From CAYQTL01 sp964420405 (lineage in GTDB: Bacteria > Acidobacteriota > Thermoanaerobaculia > Thermoanaerobaculales > Sulfomarinibacteraceae): 64,000 bases of DNA. Numbering within the stretch: the stretch's first letter is position 1; the number at the start of each line of letters is the position of its first letter. The notes under the pieces are model-generated. The model saw only the letters and a program-made list of their open reading frames with translations, searched no databases and was not told the origin of the DNA. A program made the translations under genes and the position numbers. Positions 25,437-35,036 of this stretch are shown piece after piece. Location of the stretch: the NCBI GenBank assembly GCA_964420405.1, contig CAYQTL010000013.1:19023-83022 (forward strand), written 5' to 3'.

Positions 25437-28400
25437 TCACCCCCGGGGAAGCTGCACCACCGCCCCGGCAGGCGCCGGCACCGTCCGCCGTGCCTCCCGC
25501 CGGCGCTCGACGAGCAGGTACAGGCACGGCACGAAGACCAGGGTCACCAGCATCGAGGTGAGCAGGCCGCCGACGACGACCCGGGCGAGCGGCGCCTGGA
25601 TCTCGCCGCCCTCGCCGAGCCCGATCGCCAGCGGCAGCATGCCGAGCACCGTCGTCAGGGTCGTCATCAGGATCGGCCGCAGCCGCCGCCGCCCACCGGC
25701 GACGAGGGCCTCGCGCAGGCCGAGCCCCTGCTCGCGCCGCATGAGGTTCACGTAGTCGACCAGCACGATCGCGTTGTTGACCACGATTCCGACCAGGACG
25801 ATGGCGCCCAGGAACGAGTTCATGTTGAAGGTCGTGCCGGTGAGCAGCAGCGCCAGGGCGACCCCGACGGTCGCGAACGGCACCGCGGTCATGATCACCA
25901 GCGGGTGGCGCAGCGACTCGAACTGCACGGCCATCACCGTGTACACCAGGAACAGCGCCAGGACGATGCCGATCGCCAGCTCGGCGAACACCTCCTGCTG
26001 CTCCTGGTACTCGCCGCCGAGGGTCACCGCGAAACCCTCAGGGACCTCGAGGCGCGCCAGCCCTACCTCGAGGTCGGCGACCACCGCGCCGAGGTCGCGG
26101 CCCTCGATGCCCGCGTTCACGCGCAGGACGCGCTGCTGGTTCTCCCGCGCGATGCTCGCCGGACCCTGCCGCCGCTCGATCTCGGCGACCGCGGCCAGCG
26201 GGACCCGGCGGCCGTCGCCGGCGATGATCGGCAGGCTCTCGAGCTGCTCGACCGTCCGTCGCTCCGCCTCGGGCAGCAGCACCCGCACGTCGTACTCGTC
26301 GCCGCGCTCGCGGTAGCGGGTGGCGACCCGGCCCAGCACGTAGTGCTCGACGGTCTCGGCCACGTCCGCGCCCGACAGCCCGAGCTCGGCCGCGCGGCCG
26401 CGGTCCACCCGGACCATCACCTCGAGCTTGCCCTCCTCGCGGTCGACCCGCGGCCCCGCCACGCCGGGAACGGCGGCCATCAGGTCCCGCACCCTCTCCC
26501 CGAGCCGCTCGGCGACCTCCAGGTCGTGCCCCCACACCTCCACCGACAGGCGGTCGCCGCCTCCCCGCAGCAGCCGCATGAGGATGTTGGACGAGGACTC
26601 CCGGACCTGGATCTCGGCCCCCGGGGTGTCCACCAACGCCCGGCGGACGCGGGCGGCCGCCTCCCACACCGACAGCTCCCGCTGGGAGGCGGGCACCATC
26701 ATCAGCTGCACGCCGCCCTGGTTGCCGGCGGCCGGCCGCCACCACGACTCCGGCCCGGCGCTGGTGATGACGTGCTCCAGGGCCGCGGCCGGCAGGACCG
26801 CGCGCACCCGCTGCTCGATCCGCTGCATCACCTCGATGGTTCTCTCCACCGGCGTCCCGACCGGCAGCTCGACGTCGACGTCGAGCCGCCCCTCGTCGGT
26901 CTCCGGCATGAGCTCGAACCCGATCAGGGGGAACAGCAGCAGCGAGCCCGCGAGCAGCGCGACGGACACCACCAGCACGCGCCCGGGCCGGCGCAGGACC
27001 CGCTCGAGCAGCCTCGCGTAACGGGAATCGAGCACCTCGAACAGGCGCCCCGAGGCGGCCCACAGGCGCCCCAGCGGTCCCGGCGGCGCCTCGCCGGGCG
27101 CCCGCAGCAGCTGTGCCGACGCGGACGGCACCAGCGTCAGGGCGACGGCCAGGGCGCACAGCAGTGCGAAGCACACCACCACCGCCATCTCCTTGAAGAA
27201 GACGCCGGCGAAGCCCGGGATGAACACCACCGGCGCGAACACCGCCAGGGTCGTCAGGGTGCCGGCGAGGATCGCCAGGGACACCTCGCGGCTGCCCTCC
27301 ACCGCCGCGTCCGGCCGGTTGAGGCCCTCGCCGCGCTTGCGGTGGATGTTCTCCAGCACCACGATCGAGCTGTCGACCAGCATGCCCACACCGAGGGCGA
27401 TGCCGCCGAGGGAGATCACGTTCAGGCTGTAGTCGTACAGGTACATCAGCGCGAAGGTGGCGAGCACGCTGATCGGGATCGCCGTCGCGACCACGGCGGT
27501 GGCACGCAGGTCACGCAGGAAGAAGAGCAGCACGCACACCGCCAGGATCGCGCCGAACAGCGCGCCCCGCTGGACGTTTCCCACCGCCTGCTCGATGAAG
27601 GTCGAGCCGTCCCACAGCACGCGCAGCTGCAGCCGGCCGGCGTAGTCGCGGTTGATCGCCCCGATCTCCGTCGCCAGGGCCCGCGCGACCTCGACGGTGT
27701 TCGCCCCGGAGCGCTTGTTGACGCTCATCCGGATGCCGGGCTCGCCGTCGATCCACAGCTCGTTGGTGAGCTCGCGGAAGGTGTCGGCGACGGTTCCCAG
27801 GTCGGAGACGCGCACTGGCCGCCCCTCGCGGGTGGTGACCACCGTGCGGCCGACCTCCTCCGGGCTGTCGAACTCCCCTACCGTGCGCACCAGCACCTCG
27901 CGCCCGATGGCGAGGGCGTCGCCGGCGGAGACGTTGCGGTTCTCCCGGGCGAGCGCGGCGCTCACCTGGGCCGCGGTGAGGTCGAGCGCGGCCAGCCGGT
28001 CCGGGTCGAGCTGGACCTGGATCTCCCGCACGCGGCCACCCCGGACCTGGACCGCGGCCACCCCTGGCACGCGCTCCAGCCGCCGCGACAGCGTCTCCTC
28101 CGCCAGGTAGCGCAGGCGCCGGGCGTCCCCCGAGCCGGACAGGCCGAGGAACGCCACCGGAAAGTCCGACAGGTTGAACTTCCAGATCGACGGAGTCTCG
28201 GCGTCCTCTGGCAGCCGGGTACGCAGCCGGTCGAGCTGCTCGCGCACGTCGTTGACCGCCTCGTCGAGGTCCACGCCCCACTCGAAGCGCAGCGCCACCC
28301 GGCTCAGACCCTCGGCCGACACCGCCTCCAGCTCGTCCACCCCCTCGATGGTCGACAGCACCTGCTCGATCGGACGGGTGATCAGGGTCTCCATCTCCTC

Positions 28401-28568
28401 CGGCGCCACCCCCTCGTAGGAGGTGGTCACGGAGATGCGCGGCAGGTCGACCTCGGGCATCAGGTCCACCGCCAGCCGGCGGGCGCCGACGACGCCGAGC
28501 ATCACGACCGCCAGGAACACCATGGCGGTGCCCACCGGACGGCGGACGGCGATCCGCGGGAGGTTCAC
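25437..28568 (-). CDS. RND efflux permease (AcrB-like)
   Basis: At 1043 residues, this is the full length of an HAE-type RND pump with twelve transmembrane helices and two large periplasmic loops. It has the first helix PVGTAMVFLAVVMLGVVG, the loop motif GVAPEEMETLITRPIEQ, helix 4 GVGMLVDSSIVVLENIHRKR, the FIPGFAGVFFKEMA segment and the late NMNSFLGAIVLVGIVVNNAIV. In AcrB the proton relay of helix 4 is Asp-Asp; here it is Asp-Ser, as in many non-enterobacterial members. The GTG start overlaps the stop of the adaptor gene (GTGA), so the pair is co-translated. No outer-membrane TolC-type gene or local regulator is adjacent. Substrate unknown. Confidence 0.93.
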   Translation of the reverse strand: MNLPRIAVRRPVGTAMVFLAVVMLGVVGARRLAVDLMPEVDLPRISVTTSYEGVAPEEMETLITRPIEQVLSTIEGVDELEAVSAEGLSRVALRFEWGVDLDEAVNDVREQLDRLRTRLPEDAETPSIWKFNLSDFPVAFLGLSGSGDARRLRYLAEETLSRRLERVPGVAAVQVRGGRVREIQVQLDPDRLAALDLTAAQVSAALARENRNVSAGDALAIGREVLVRTVGEFDSPEEVGRTVVTTREGRPVRVSDLGTVADTFRELTNELWIDGEPGIRMSVNKRSGANTVEVARALATEIGAINRDYAGRLQLRVLWDGSTFIEQAVGNVQRGALFGAILAVCVLLFFLRDLRATAVVATAIPISVLATFALMYLYDYSLNVISLGGIALGVGMLVDSSIVVLENIHRKRGEGLNRPDAAVEGSREVSLAILAGTLTTLAVFAPVVFIPGFAGVFFKEMAVVVCFALLCALAVALTLVPSASAQLLRAPGEAPPGPLGRLWAASGRLFEVLDSRYARLLERVLRRPGRVLVVSVALLAGSLLLFPLIGFELMPETDEGRLDVDVELPVGTPVERTIEVMQRIEQRVRAVLPAAALEHVITSAGPESWWRPAAGNQGGVQLMMVPASQRELSVWEAAARVRRALVDTPGAEIQVRESSSNILMRLLRGGGDRLSVEVWGHDLEVAERLGERVRDLMAAVPGVAGPRVDREEGKLEVMVRVDRGRAAELGLSGADVAETVEHYVLGRVATRYRERGDEYDVRVLLPEAERRTVEQLESLPIIAGDGRRVPLAAVAEIERRQGPASIARENQQRVLRVNAGIEGRDLGAVVADLEVGLARLEVPEGFAVTLGGEYQEQQEVFAELAIGIVLALFLVYTVMAVQFESLRHPLVIMTAVPFATVGVALALLLTGTTFNMNSFLGAIVLVGIVVNNAIVLVDYVNLMRREQGLGLREALVAGGRRRLRPILMTTLTTVLGMLPLAIGLGEGGEIQAPLARVVVGGLLTSMLVTLVFVPCLYLLVERRREARRTVPAPAGAVVQLPRG

Positions 28569-29848
28569 CGGTCCACCTCGGGCTCCGCCGCCGTCGGCGG
28601 CGCGCTACCCGGTCCCTCCACGACCACAACCTGGCTTCCTTCGGCGAGCTGCTCGTGGCCGAGGGTCAGCACGCGCTCGCCCGGCTCCAGGTCGCCGGTC
28701 ACCGCCGCGGTCTCGCCCTCGAGCTCGAGCACGCGGACCCGCCGCCAGGCGGCCTCCCCGGCCGGACCGTCGCCGGCGACCGTGAACACCCCCCGCCGCA
28801 CCTCACCCTCGACCAGCCTCTCGACCACCGCCGCGCCAGGCACCAGCACGGCGTCCGCGATCTGCGCGAGCTCGACCCGGACGTCGGCGTACATCCCCGG
28901 CCGGAGCGCCGCGTCCTGCTGCGTCAGCTCGCCCTCCACCAGAACCGTGCGGTCGCTGCGGGACACCTCGCCCGCGATCCGCACCACCGTCCCCCGAAAC
29001 GTGCGATCCCCCGTCGCGTGGGTCGCGACCGTGAAGGGCGCACCCACCGCCAGCTGACCCAGCAGCCGCTCCGGCGCCCGGAACTGCACGAGCAACCTAC
29101 CCTCCTCGACGACCCGGACGATCGGGGTCCCCGGCTGCACCACCGCGCCAGGGTCCAGGAACCGCTGCGCCACCGTGCCCGCGAACGGCGCCCGCACCCG
29201 GGTCTCCGCGAGCTGCTCGTCCAACCGCGACGCGCGCGCCCTCGCCTGCTCGATCTGCGCCTCCACCGCTGCGACCTCCGCACGCGTCGTCTCCAGCTGG
29301 GCCTCGAACCCCTCGAGCTCCTGCTCCGAGATCAGGTTCACGGCCGCGAGCTGCTCGGCCCGCCGCAGCTGGCTGTGGGCCTCGCTCCGGCGCGCCTCGG
29401 CCCGGCGCAGGTTCGCCTCGAGGACCCGCACCTGCTCGCCCTGCTCCTGCCGCTCGCGGAAAAGCTCGGCGGCGTCGATCACGGCCACCGTGTCGCCGGC
29501 GGCGACCCTGTCACCCGGCCGCACCAGGACCGACTCCAGCCGGCCGGCGACCCGCGGCGACAGCGCCGCCGCCTCGCCGACCAGCTCGCCGGGAAGCTGC
29601 CGCCGGACCGTCAGGTCGCCGCGCTCGGCGAGCGTCGCCCGCACCGGCGTCGGTCGCCCCGCCGGACCCTCCGTCTGCGGCTCACCGCCGTCGCGCAACG
29701 CCAGCACGGCGACCGCGACCACCGCCAGCAGCGCCAGTGCGGCGCTCCACCACAGTCGCCGGCGACGCCGGGAGAGGTCGTCGTCGGGCCGGGGCTCGTC
29801 CGCCGACGGTCCCGGACCGTCCGGACGGTGCGCACGCTCGTGCTGCAT
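28565..29848 (-). CDS. RND periplasmic adaptor (HlyD/MFP family)
   Basis: This 427-residue protein carries an unusual arginine-rich cytosolic N-terminus and one transmembrane anchor (WWSAALALLAVVAVAVLAL). It then has the adaptor layout: a first barrel/lipoyl half (LSPRVAGRLESVLVRPGDRV), a long coiled-coil hairpin (about 130-230, ending TTRAEVAAVEAQIEQARARAS), the returning lipoyl half ETRVRAPFAGTVAQRFLDPG and two beta domains. It links the RND pump to an outer-membrane channel. ATG 29848 is preceded by GGAGGAGGAACCC; an upstream frame to 29899 has no conserved sequence. It is the promoter-proximal gene of the two-gene pump operon. Confidence 0.92.
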   Translation of the reverse strand: MQHERAHRPDGPGPSADEPRPDDDLSRRRRRLWWSAALALLAVVAVAVLALRDGGEPQTEGPAGRPTPVRATLAERGDLTVRRQLPGELVGEAAALSPRVAGRLESVLVRPGDRVAAGDTVAVIDAAELFRERQEQGEQVRVLEANLRRAEARRSEAHSQLRRAEQLAAVNLISEQELEGFEAQLETTRAEVAAVEAQIEQARARASRLDEQLAETRVRAPFAGTVAQRFLDPGAVVQPGTPIVRVVEEGRLLVQFRAPERLLGQLAVGAPFTVATHATGDRTFRGTVVRIAGEVSRSDRTVLVEGELTQQDAALRPGMYADVRVELAQIADAVLVPGAAVVERLVEGEVRRGVFTVAGDGPAGEAAWRRVRVLELEGETAAVTGDLEPGERVLTLGHEQLAEGSQVVVVEGPGSAPPTAAEPEVDR

Positions 29849-30129
29849 CAATGGGTTCCTCCTCCGCCGGGCGATCCCTCGCGGGCAGCCGGCGGTCACG
29901 TGATTCTACGCCGGATGACGGAATCGGTTGCATCGGGGCTCGGTCGTCCGCCGCGCACCTTCAACGCCGTCGAGGAGCGGTCTCAGGATCCGATCGGTTT
30001 CCCGTGGCACGGGTGCCCCGAACCACTGGCCGCCGCCGGGGCACGCCGCGACCCGAGCCACAGGGTCGAGCCCTGGACCCGAGGCGGCGACCGTGACGCG
30101 GCAGGACTGTGCGGCATACTGTCCAGGTC

Positions 30130-30380
30130 ATGAGGTCCATCACATTCACCGAGGCTCGAGCCACTCTCGCCGAGACGATCGACAGGGTCTGCGAGGACCA
30201 TGCGCCTGTCACGGTCACCAAGCGCAGAGACGCGGCGGTCGTGATGATCTCGCTGGAGGACTAGAGTCCCTGGTCGAGACGGCCTATCTGCTCAGCAGCC
30301 CACGGAACGCACGACGGCTCCTCGAGTCGATCCAGGAGCTCGAGCGCGGCGACGGCACCGAGCGGGAGCTCATCGAGTGA
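30130..30380 (+). pseudogene. yefM: Frameshifted YefM-type antitoxin
   Basis: The first 44 codons encode a clear Phd/YefM antitoxin start (MRSITFTEARATLAETIDRV, then CEDHAPVTVTKRRDAAVVMISLED). They then stop at a TAG at 30262-30264. The next frame continues exactly where the family sequence should: ESLVETAYLLSSPRNARRLL and ERGDGTERELIE, ending at 30380 with overlap into yoeB. A single missing base in the tyrosine codon (GACTA-GAG in place of GACTAC-GAG) explains the break. The DNA-binding half would still be made, but the C-terminal half that wraps the toxin would not. A sequencing or assembly error is possible. The downstream overlap of the yoeB GTG with the antitoxin end is the usual arrangement. 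Confidence 0.85.
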
Positions 30381-30631
30381 GGATCGTGTTCTCCTCCACG
30401 TCGTGGGAGGGGTACCTGCACCGGCAGACGGCCGACCGGCGGATCCTGAAGAGGATCAACCTCCTGATCAACGAGATCCGCCGCGATCCCTTCGACGGGA
30501 TCGGCAAGCCGGGGCCGCTGCGCAACGCCCTCGCGGGCTACTGGTCGCGCAGGATCAACGACGAGCACCGACTGGTGTACCGGATCGAGGGCGACTCCCT
30601 CTTCATCGCCCAGGTCCGCTACCACTACTGA
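30377..30631 (+). CDS. yoeB: YoeB-type mRNA interferase toxin lacking Glu46
   Basis: The 84-residue product aligns without gaps to E. coli YoeB: WEGYLHRQTADRRILKRIN, DGIGKPGPLRNALAGYW, SRRINDEHRLVYRI and the terminal RYHY. Arg65, His83 and Tyr84 of the active site are kept. The general base Glu46, in the KPEPL motif of the E. coli protein, is glycine here (KPGPL). Since Glu46 is needed for ribosome-dependent mRNA cleavage, activity is probably lost or reduced. The gene starts with GTG overlapping the end of the antitoxin frame. Together with the broken antitoxin, this looks like a toxin that was disarmed first. Family identity is certain; loss of activity is inferred. Confidence 0.93.
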   Translation: MRIVFSSTSWEGYLHRQTADRRILKRINLLINEIRRDPFDGIGKPGPLRNALAGYWSRRINDEHRLVYRIEGDSLFIAQVRYHY

Positions 30632-30940
30632 AGGCTGCGGCGCCGGCGATCTGCCGGCAGTCGGGGTCGGAGAGGAACGGGACCGGGTCCGACGGGTCGC
30701 AGGTGAACGAGTCGGGCGGCTGCTCGCCGGGCGGCTCGGCGCTTGAGCGTCGCAGGCGCCTGCCGGGCGGTCCGGATCCGGGACGTCTCACGACGCTGCC
30801 GCGGCTGGACCGTCGTCAGACGTCCCCGGCGCGGTCGAAGACGACGCGGAAGCCGTCCTGCCGTGGACGAGGGCGATGCTCACTCGCTGCACAGCGGCCC
30901 GCCCGGTGGTACGATCGCGGAGAGCTCCAAGGAGGTCGTC
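30632..30940. other. Intergenic region with a possible hydrolase remnant
   Basis: No intact gene is seen in these 309 bases. On the minus strand at about 30640-30740 a short frame reads PPDSFTCDPSDPVPFL followed by DPDCRQIAG. It resembles the DPxDPVP motif of CocE/NonD-type acyl hydrolases, but only about 35 codons remain. A strong ribosome site (AAGGAGGTC) precedes the next gene. No promoter is assigned. Confidence 0.3.
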
Positions 30941-33100
30941 ATGGTCAGCCGGCTTGTCGCATCACGCCTGCTCGCGATGCTCGTGTGCCTGGCCGTCGCC
31001 ACACCTGTCGTCGCGGGTTTCGCCTCGACGGACACGTACCTGGCATCGACCGGGCGGGGCTCCGGCAACCAGGGCTCGGAGTGGTACACGACCGTGTGGG
31101 TCCACAACCCGAACGACAGCGACGCCACCGTCCGGTTCACGTTTCTCGAACGCAACCGCAGCAACACCTCACCGCTCTCCTTCGACGACACGGTGCCGGC
31201 CAACTCGGTGCGCGCGTACAACGACGCCGTCTCGACGCTGTTCGGCGTGGAGGAGTTCGGCGCCATCCGCGTCCTGTCCGACGTCCCGATCGTGGTGGTG
31301 AGCCGGATCTACTCGCAGACCGGCGACAGCGAGCGGGACTCCGCCGGGCAGTTCCTCAGCGGCGTGCCGGCCTCGTTCGCGATCGGCCTGGGCGAGGCGA
31401 CGGACCTGGTCGGCGTCCGCCAGCACACGCCGGCCGACTCGTGGAACTTCCGCTACAACTACGGGCTCGTCGAGACCGCCGGCGGGTCCGCCACGGTGAG
31501 GATCACCGCCTTCCACCAGAACGCCGGCCTGACGGCGGACACGACGGTGGCGCTGAGGCCCTACGAGGCGAAGCAGTGGAACGTGGCGGACCTGCTCGAC
31601 GGCGGCAGGGCGTGGAACTGGCGGCTCCACGTCGAGGTGGTCGAGGGCGCGGGAAAGGTGATCGCGTTCGGCTCCGGGATCGCCAACGGCTCGAACGACC
31701 CCTCGACCTTCGAGATGCAGTTCAGGGACTCGCTGCTGGCCGACGGCCCGGGTGGGCTGACGCTGCCGTTCACAGGCTCGGCGAGCGCGGACGGCCGCGC
31801 CGCGTTCGACATCACCAACACGTCGGCAGCGTCCGGCAGCGGGATCGCCGGGCGGGGTGTCGGATCGGGGGGAGAGTTCTCGTCGACCGACGGCAGCGCC
31901 GTCGCGACCCTCGGGCTGAGCGATACCGGCGGCACCGGCATCTGGGCCGTCGGCAACCAGGAGGGCGGCTACTTCCAGGACGCGGACGGCACCGGTCAGG
32001 CCTGGGTCGCGCGCGGGGACCGCGGAATCGAGGCCACGGGGAGCGGAATCGGCGGCGCCTTCTGGACGCCCGACAACGTCTCGCTCGCGAACGCCGCCAC
32101 GACGACCAGCGGCATCGAGGCGTTCGGCCCCGAGCAGGGCGGCCTGTTCGGCGACACCGACCAGACCGCGTGGGCGTCGGTGGCCCACGGCAACGCCGGC
32201 ATCAGCGCCACCGGCGACGAGATGGGCGGCTGGTTCTCCCAGGCCGACGGCGACTCCCAGGCCTACGTCGCCAGCGGCGGCTCCGGAATCGTCGCCCTCG
32301 GCGAGGACACCGGCGGGTACTTTCAGAACACGGCCGACGCGTCGGCGGCGCACCTCGGGCACAACGGCTTCGGCATCGAGGGATTCGGCGCACTCGCGGG
32401 AGGCTCGTTCACCTGCACGCCGGGGTCCGCCACCGCGGTCGCGGCGGACGGCGACCGCGGCCTCACCGCGAGCGGCGACGAGATGGGAGCCCGCTTCGAG
32501 GACCTGGACGACGGCACCTGGACGACCGTCGCCGAGGGCGCCGCGACCGTCGCCGGGAACGGGACCAAGAGCTTCGTGCAGAACCATCCCGACGATCCCA
32601 CCCGGGTGATCGTGTACACCGCCCTCGAGGGCGACGAGGTCGGCACCTACACCCGCGGCTCGGCGCGCCTCGCCGGCGGCGAGGTCCGGATCACCCTGGG
32701 TGAGACGTTCCGGTGGGTGACCAACCCCGACCTGGGCCTGACGGTCCACCTGACCCCCGTCGGCTCCTGGTCGCAGCTGTACGTCGCCGAGAGGTCGACC
32801 CGCGAGCTGGTCGTGCGCAGTGCCGGTGGCGACCCGGAGGCCCGGTTCGACTACGTCGTCATGGGCCTGCGGATCGGCTTCGAGGAGTCGAGCGTGGTGC
32901 AGGAGAAGCGGATCGAGGCGCCGATTCCGTCGATGGCGTCGGCCGAGGAGCGCTACCGGCGCGAGCCGGAGCTGCGCGACTCCACCGCCCGCGCGCGGTT
33001 CGAGGCGATGCAGCGCGACATCGGCGAACCGCCGCCCACCGAGCTTTCGCGGTCGGAGGCGCTCGCCGAAGCCATCGGACGGGCCGGCCCCCAGCGGTAG
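30941..33100 (+). CDS. Exported glycine-rich repeat protein of unknown function
   Basis: This 719-residue protein has a signal peptide (SRLLAMLVCLAVATPVVAGF). Three parts can be seen. Residues 25-270 form a beta-rich domain that starts TYLASTGRGSGNQGSEW and contains TTVWVHNPNDSDATVRFTF, a pattern common in acidobacterial exoproteins. Residues 290-525 hold about eight repeats of 35-38 residues with the core GIxAxGxxxGGxF (GIEATGSGIGGAF, GISATGDEMGGWF, GIVALGEDTGGYF), suggestive of a beta-helix or tail-fibre-like stalk. Residues 540-660 (VTNPDLGLTVHLTPVGSW, YVVMGLRIGFEE) resemble the head-like segment that ends many such stalk proteins. A charged C-terminus follows and there is no DGFESGD tail. 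ATG 30941 has a perfect AAGGAGG site. Likely a surface fibre; unproven. Confidence 0.7.
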   Translation: MVSRLVASRLLAMLVCLAVATPVVAGFASTDTYLASTGRGSGNQGSEWYTTVWVHNPNDSDATVRFTFLERNRSNTSPLSFDDTVPANSVRAYNDAVSTLFGVEEFGAIRVLSDVPIVVVSRIYSQTGDSERDSAGQFLSGVPASFAIGLGEATDLVGVRQHTPADSWNFRYNYGLVETAGGSATVRITAFHQNAGLTADTTVALRPYEAKQWNVADLLDGGRAWNWRLHVEVVEGAGKVIAFGSGIANGSNDPSTFEMQFRDSLLADGPGGLTLPFTGSASADGRAAFDITNTSAASGSGIAGRGVGSGGEFSSTDGSAVATLGLSDTGGTGIWAVGNQEGGYFQDADGTGQAWVARGDRGIEATGSGIGGAFWTPDNVSLANAATTTSGIEAFGPEQGGLFGDTDQTAWASVAHGNAGISATGDEMGGWFSQADGDSQAYVASGGSGIVALGEDTGGYFQNTADASAAHLGHNGFGIEGFGALAGGSFTCTPGSATAVAADGDRGLTASGDEMGARFEDLDDGTWTTVAEGAATVAGNGTKSFVQNHPDDPTRVIVYTALEGDEVGTYTRGSARLAGGEVRITLGETFRWVTNPDLGLTVHLTPVGSWSQLYVAERSTRELVVRSAGGDPEARFDYVVMGLRIGFEESSVVQEKRIEAPIPSMASAEERYRREPELRDSTARARFEAMQRDIGEPPPTELSRSEALAEAIGRAGPQR

Positions 33101-33390
33101 CTCCTGATCCGGCCAGGCGCGACAGGCCACCGCGCCGACGCCCTGCGCGCCAGGGAGGCCACGCGCATGGACACTCCCGTCCCGACATCGGCGGCTGCGG
33201 CTCTACGGCTGATGAGGACTCGGCCGTCCCCAGCTGCTCAGGACCCTGTCGCTTCCCCCGCTGCGGCGACGATCGACGCTCCGGCATCGAACCGCGGGCA
33301 CCGATCCAGCCGTCGTCCTCTCCACCCCGGCCCGGGGAGGAGCGAAACCTCGTCTGAGCGACCCGACTGCGGCCGCCGAGATCGCGCGAA

Positions 33391-34728
33391 TCATCCTCCC
33401 CAGGGGAGAAGCGAGCGCAGCGCGTCGCCGATCTGCTGGAGGGCGGGCGCCGAGTAGACGTAGTTGACCATCACCCCGCACGACTCTTCGAGGCCGCGCG
33501 GGGTGGTGTTGGCGGCGAAGTTGACGTTGCGCGCGGACAGCGTCGCGCCGTTGCCGAGGTGGAAACCGGCGACCGGGTTGAGCGGCCGCCCGCGACGGTC
33601 GCACTCCTCGGCGAGGTAGGTGTACGCGATCTCACACAGCGGCCGGCGCAGCGCCCGGACGACCGGGCGATCCTCGATCCAGGACGGGTCGAGGAGGATC
33701 TCGTGGAGGGCGGCGGCGAGCTCCGCCGGGTCATCGCTGGCGGGGTCGCGGCCTGATCGGGAGAGGATCGTCGCCCGGCCGCGGCCCGAGAGCCTCGCGA
33801 GGACGTCCTCACGGGTGGCCTGCACGCCGAGGTCGTCGCCGCGCAGGACGGGCAGAAGGTACCGATCACGGAAGCCGGGCACCGGGCTCAGCGTGGCCAG
33901 GGTGCGCACGCCGGGGTGACGTTCCCGCAGGGCTTCGGTGACGCGGGCGAGCAGGACCCGGCCGAGGCCGAGGCCGGCGAGGCCGTTCTGGGTGTTGTTG
34001 ATCGAGTAGAAGATCGCGGTGTTGGGGTCGGTCACCGGCTCGCGGTCGCGCCGCCGCTCGTCGATGATGTCGTGGATCGAGCGGATCAGCCCCCGCGCCA
34101 GGGCGACCTCGATGAACACCACCGGCTCGGACGGCATCGCGGCGTGGTACAGCGCGAAGCACCGGCGGTCGGCGCCGAGGCGACGGCCCATCTCCTCGAG
34201 CCGGACCATCGGGTGGACCAGCTCGCGCTCCTTGAGGAACCGGATCTTGGCGAACGACGACGAGTGGTCGATCTCCTCCAGGAACAGGAAGCCGTGGAAG
34301 AACCAGCCGTTCAGGAGGTCGGCGATGTCGCGCTCCAGCAGGGCGACGTCGTCACGCCCCGAGCGCTGGGCGTCGAGGACGTCGGCGCGCATCTCGACCA
34401 GCTGCGACACGCCGCCGGTCGCCGCCGCGAGCTCCTCGAGGGCACGCCGCCGGGGCGAGGCCAGCGCCGTGCGCAGCCCGTCGAGGCGCTCGGCCCAGGC
34501 GGCGCGCGGCTCACCCACGGCGTCGAGGGTCGCCCGCAGATGGGGCTCGACAACGTCGGGTGCGAGCTCGAGACCGCTCGACGCGGCGGCGAAGAGCTCC
34601 GCCCGCTGGGCGGCCTCGAGCCCACGGTAGCGCTCCCGGAACCTCTCCACCAGGGCCGGCCGACGGTCGTCCGCCTCGGCGATCTCGGCAAGCAGCTCCA
34701 CCAGGCGTCGCGCCTTCCTCGAGGTCAT
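33391..34728 (-). CDS. Malonyl-CoA decarboxylase
   Basis: These 445 residues match the malonyl-CoA decarboxylase fold along their length: an N-terminal helical oligomerisation domain (about 1-130), then a GNAT-like catalytic domain. Active-site residues are Ser281 in TLSPVPGF and His390 in GFHLGNGA, the counterparts of the Ser-His pair of the human enzyme. FFHGFLFLEEID, FYSINNTQNGLAGLGLG and NFAANTTPRGLEESCGVMVNY are further signatures. The enzyme converts malonyl-CoA to acetyl-CoA and CO2. No malonate transporter or malonyl-CoA synthetase gene is adjacent, so the source of malonyl-CoA is not shown. ATG 34728 is the natural domain start but lacks a clear ribosome site. It is divergent from the hydrolase gene at 35037. 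Confidence 0.93.
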   Translation of the reverse strand: MTSRKARRLVELLAEIAEADDRRPALVERFRERYRGLEAAQRAELFAAASSGLELAPDVVEPHLRATLDAVGEPRAAWAERLDGLRTALASPRRRALEELAAATGGVSQLVEMRADVLDAQRSGRDDVALLERDIADLLNGWFFHGFLFLEEIDHSSSFAKIRFLKERELVHPMVRLEEMGRRLGADRRCFALYHAAMPSEPVVFIEVALARGLIRSIHDIIDERRRDREPVTDPNTAIFYSINNTQNGLAGLGLGRVLLARVTEALRERHPGVRTLATLSPVPGFRDRYLLPVLRGDDLGVQATREDVLARLSGRGRATILSRSGRDPASDDPAELAAALHEILLDPSWIEDRPVVRALRRPLCEIAYTYLAEECDRRGRPLNPVAGFHLGNGATLSARNVNFAANTTPRGLEESCGVMVNYVYSAPALQQIGDALRSLLPWGG

Positions 34729-35036
34729 GATGAAATGGTACCCGACGGCCGCCCCCCGGGTCACGACGAAGCGCCACGGATCCCCTCTGCGTCGCGCTCG
34801 TCCGGATCACAGACGTCCACAACGTCAGGCGCGATCGCCGGTCTGGCTCCCTCGAGGGTGTTGCCAGACGCCGCGAGGCGGATGTCGGGGGGCGCGATGG
34901 CGCTTCCGCCGGAGCACCGGCAGGGCGCGTCCAGAATGGGTGGGGCCAGGCCGGCGTTTGCCGTTGGTGTCGTGACGGCGACTGAGGGGACCCCGGCCCG
35001 GTCCGACACCCCGGGGAAGGCCATCGCGGAGGGACC
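34729..35036. other. Divergent intergenic region
   Basis: These 308 bases lie between the divergent malonyl-CoA decarboxylase and hydrolase genes and presumably carry both promoters. I see no RNA gene, repeat or conserved short frame. The only clear signal is the GGAGGG ribosome site before 35037. Confidence 0.4.

Noticed and set aside
25437..29848. A local regulator or TolC-type gene completing the RND pump.
   Set aside because: Neighbouring genes on both sides are an FG-GAP exoprotein and a toxin-antitoxin remnant; no regulator or outer-membrane factor was found in the window.
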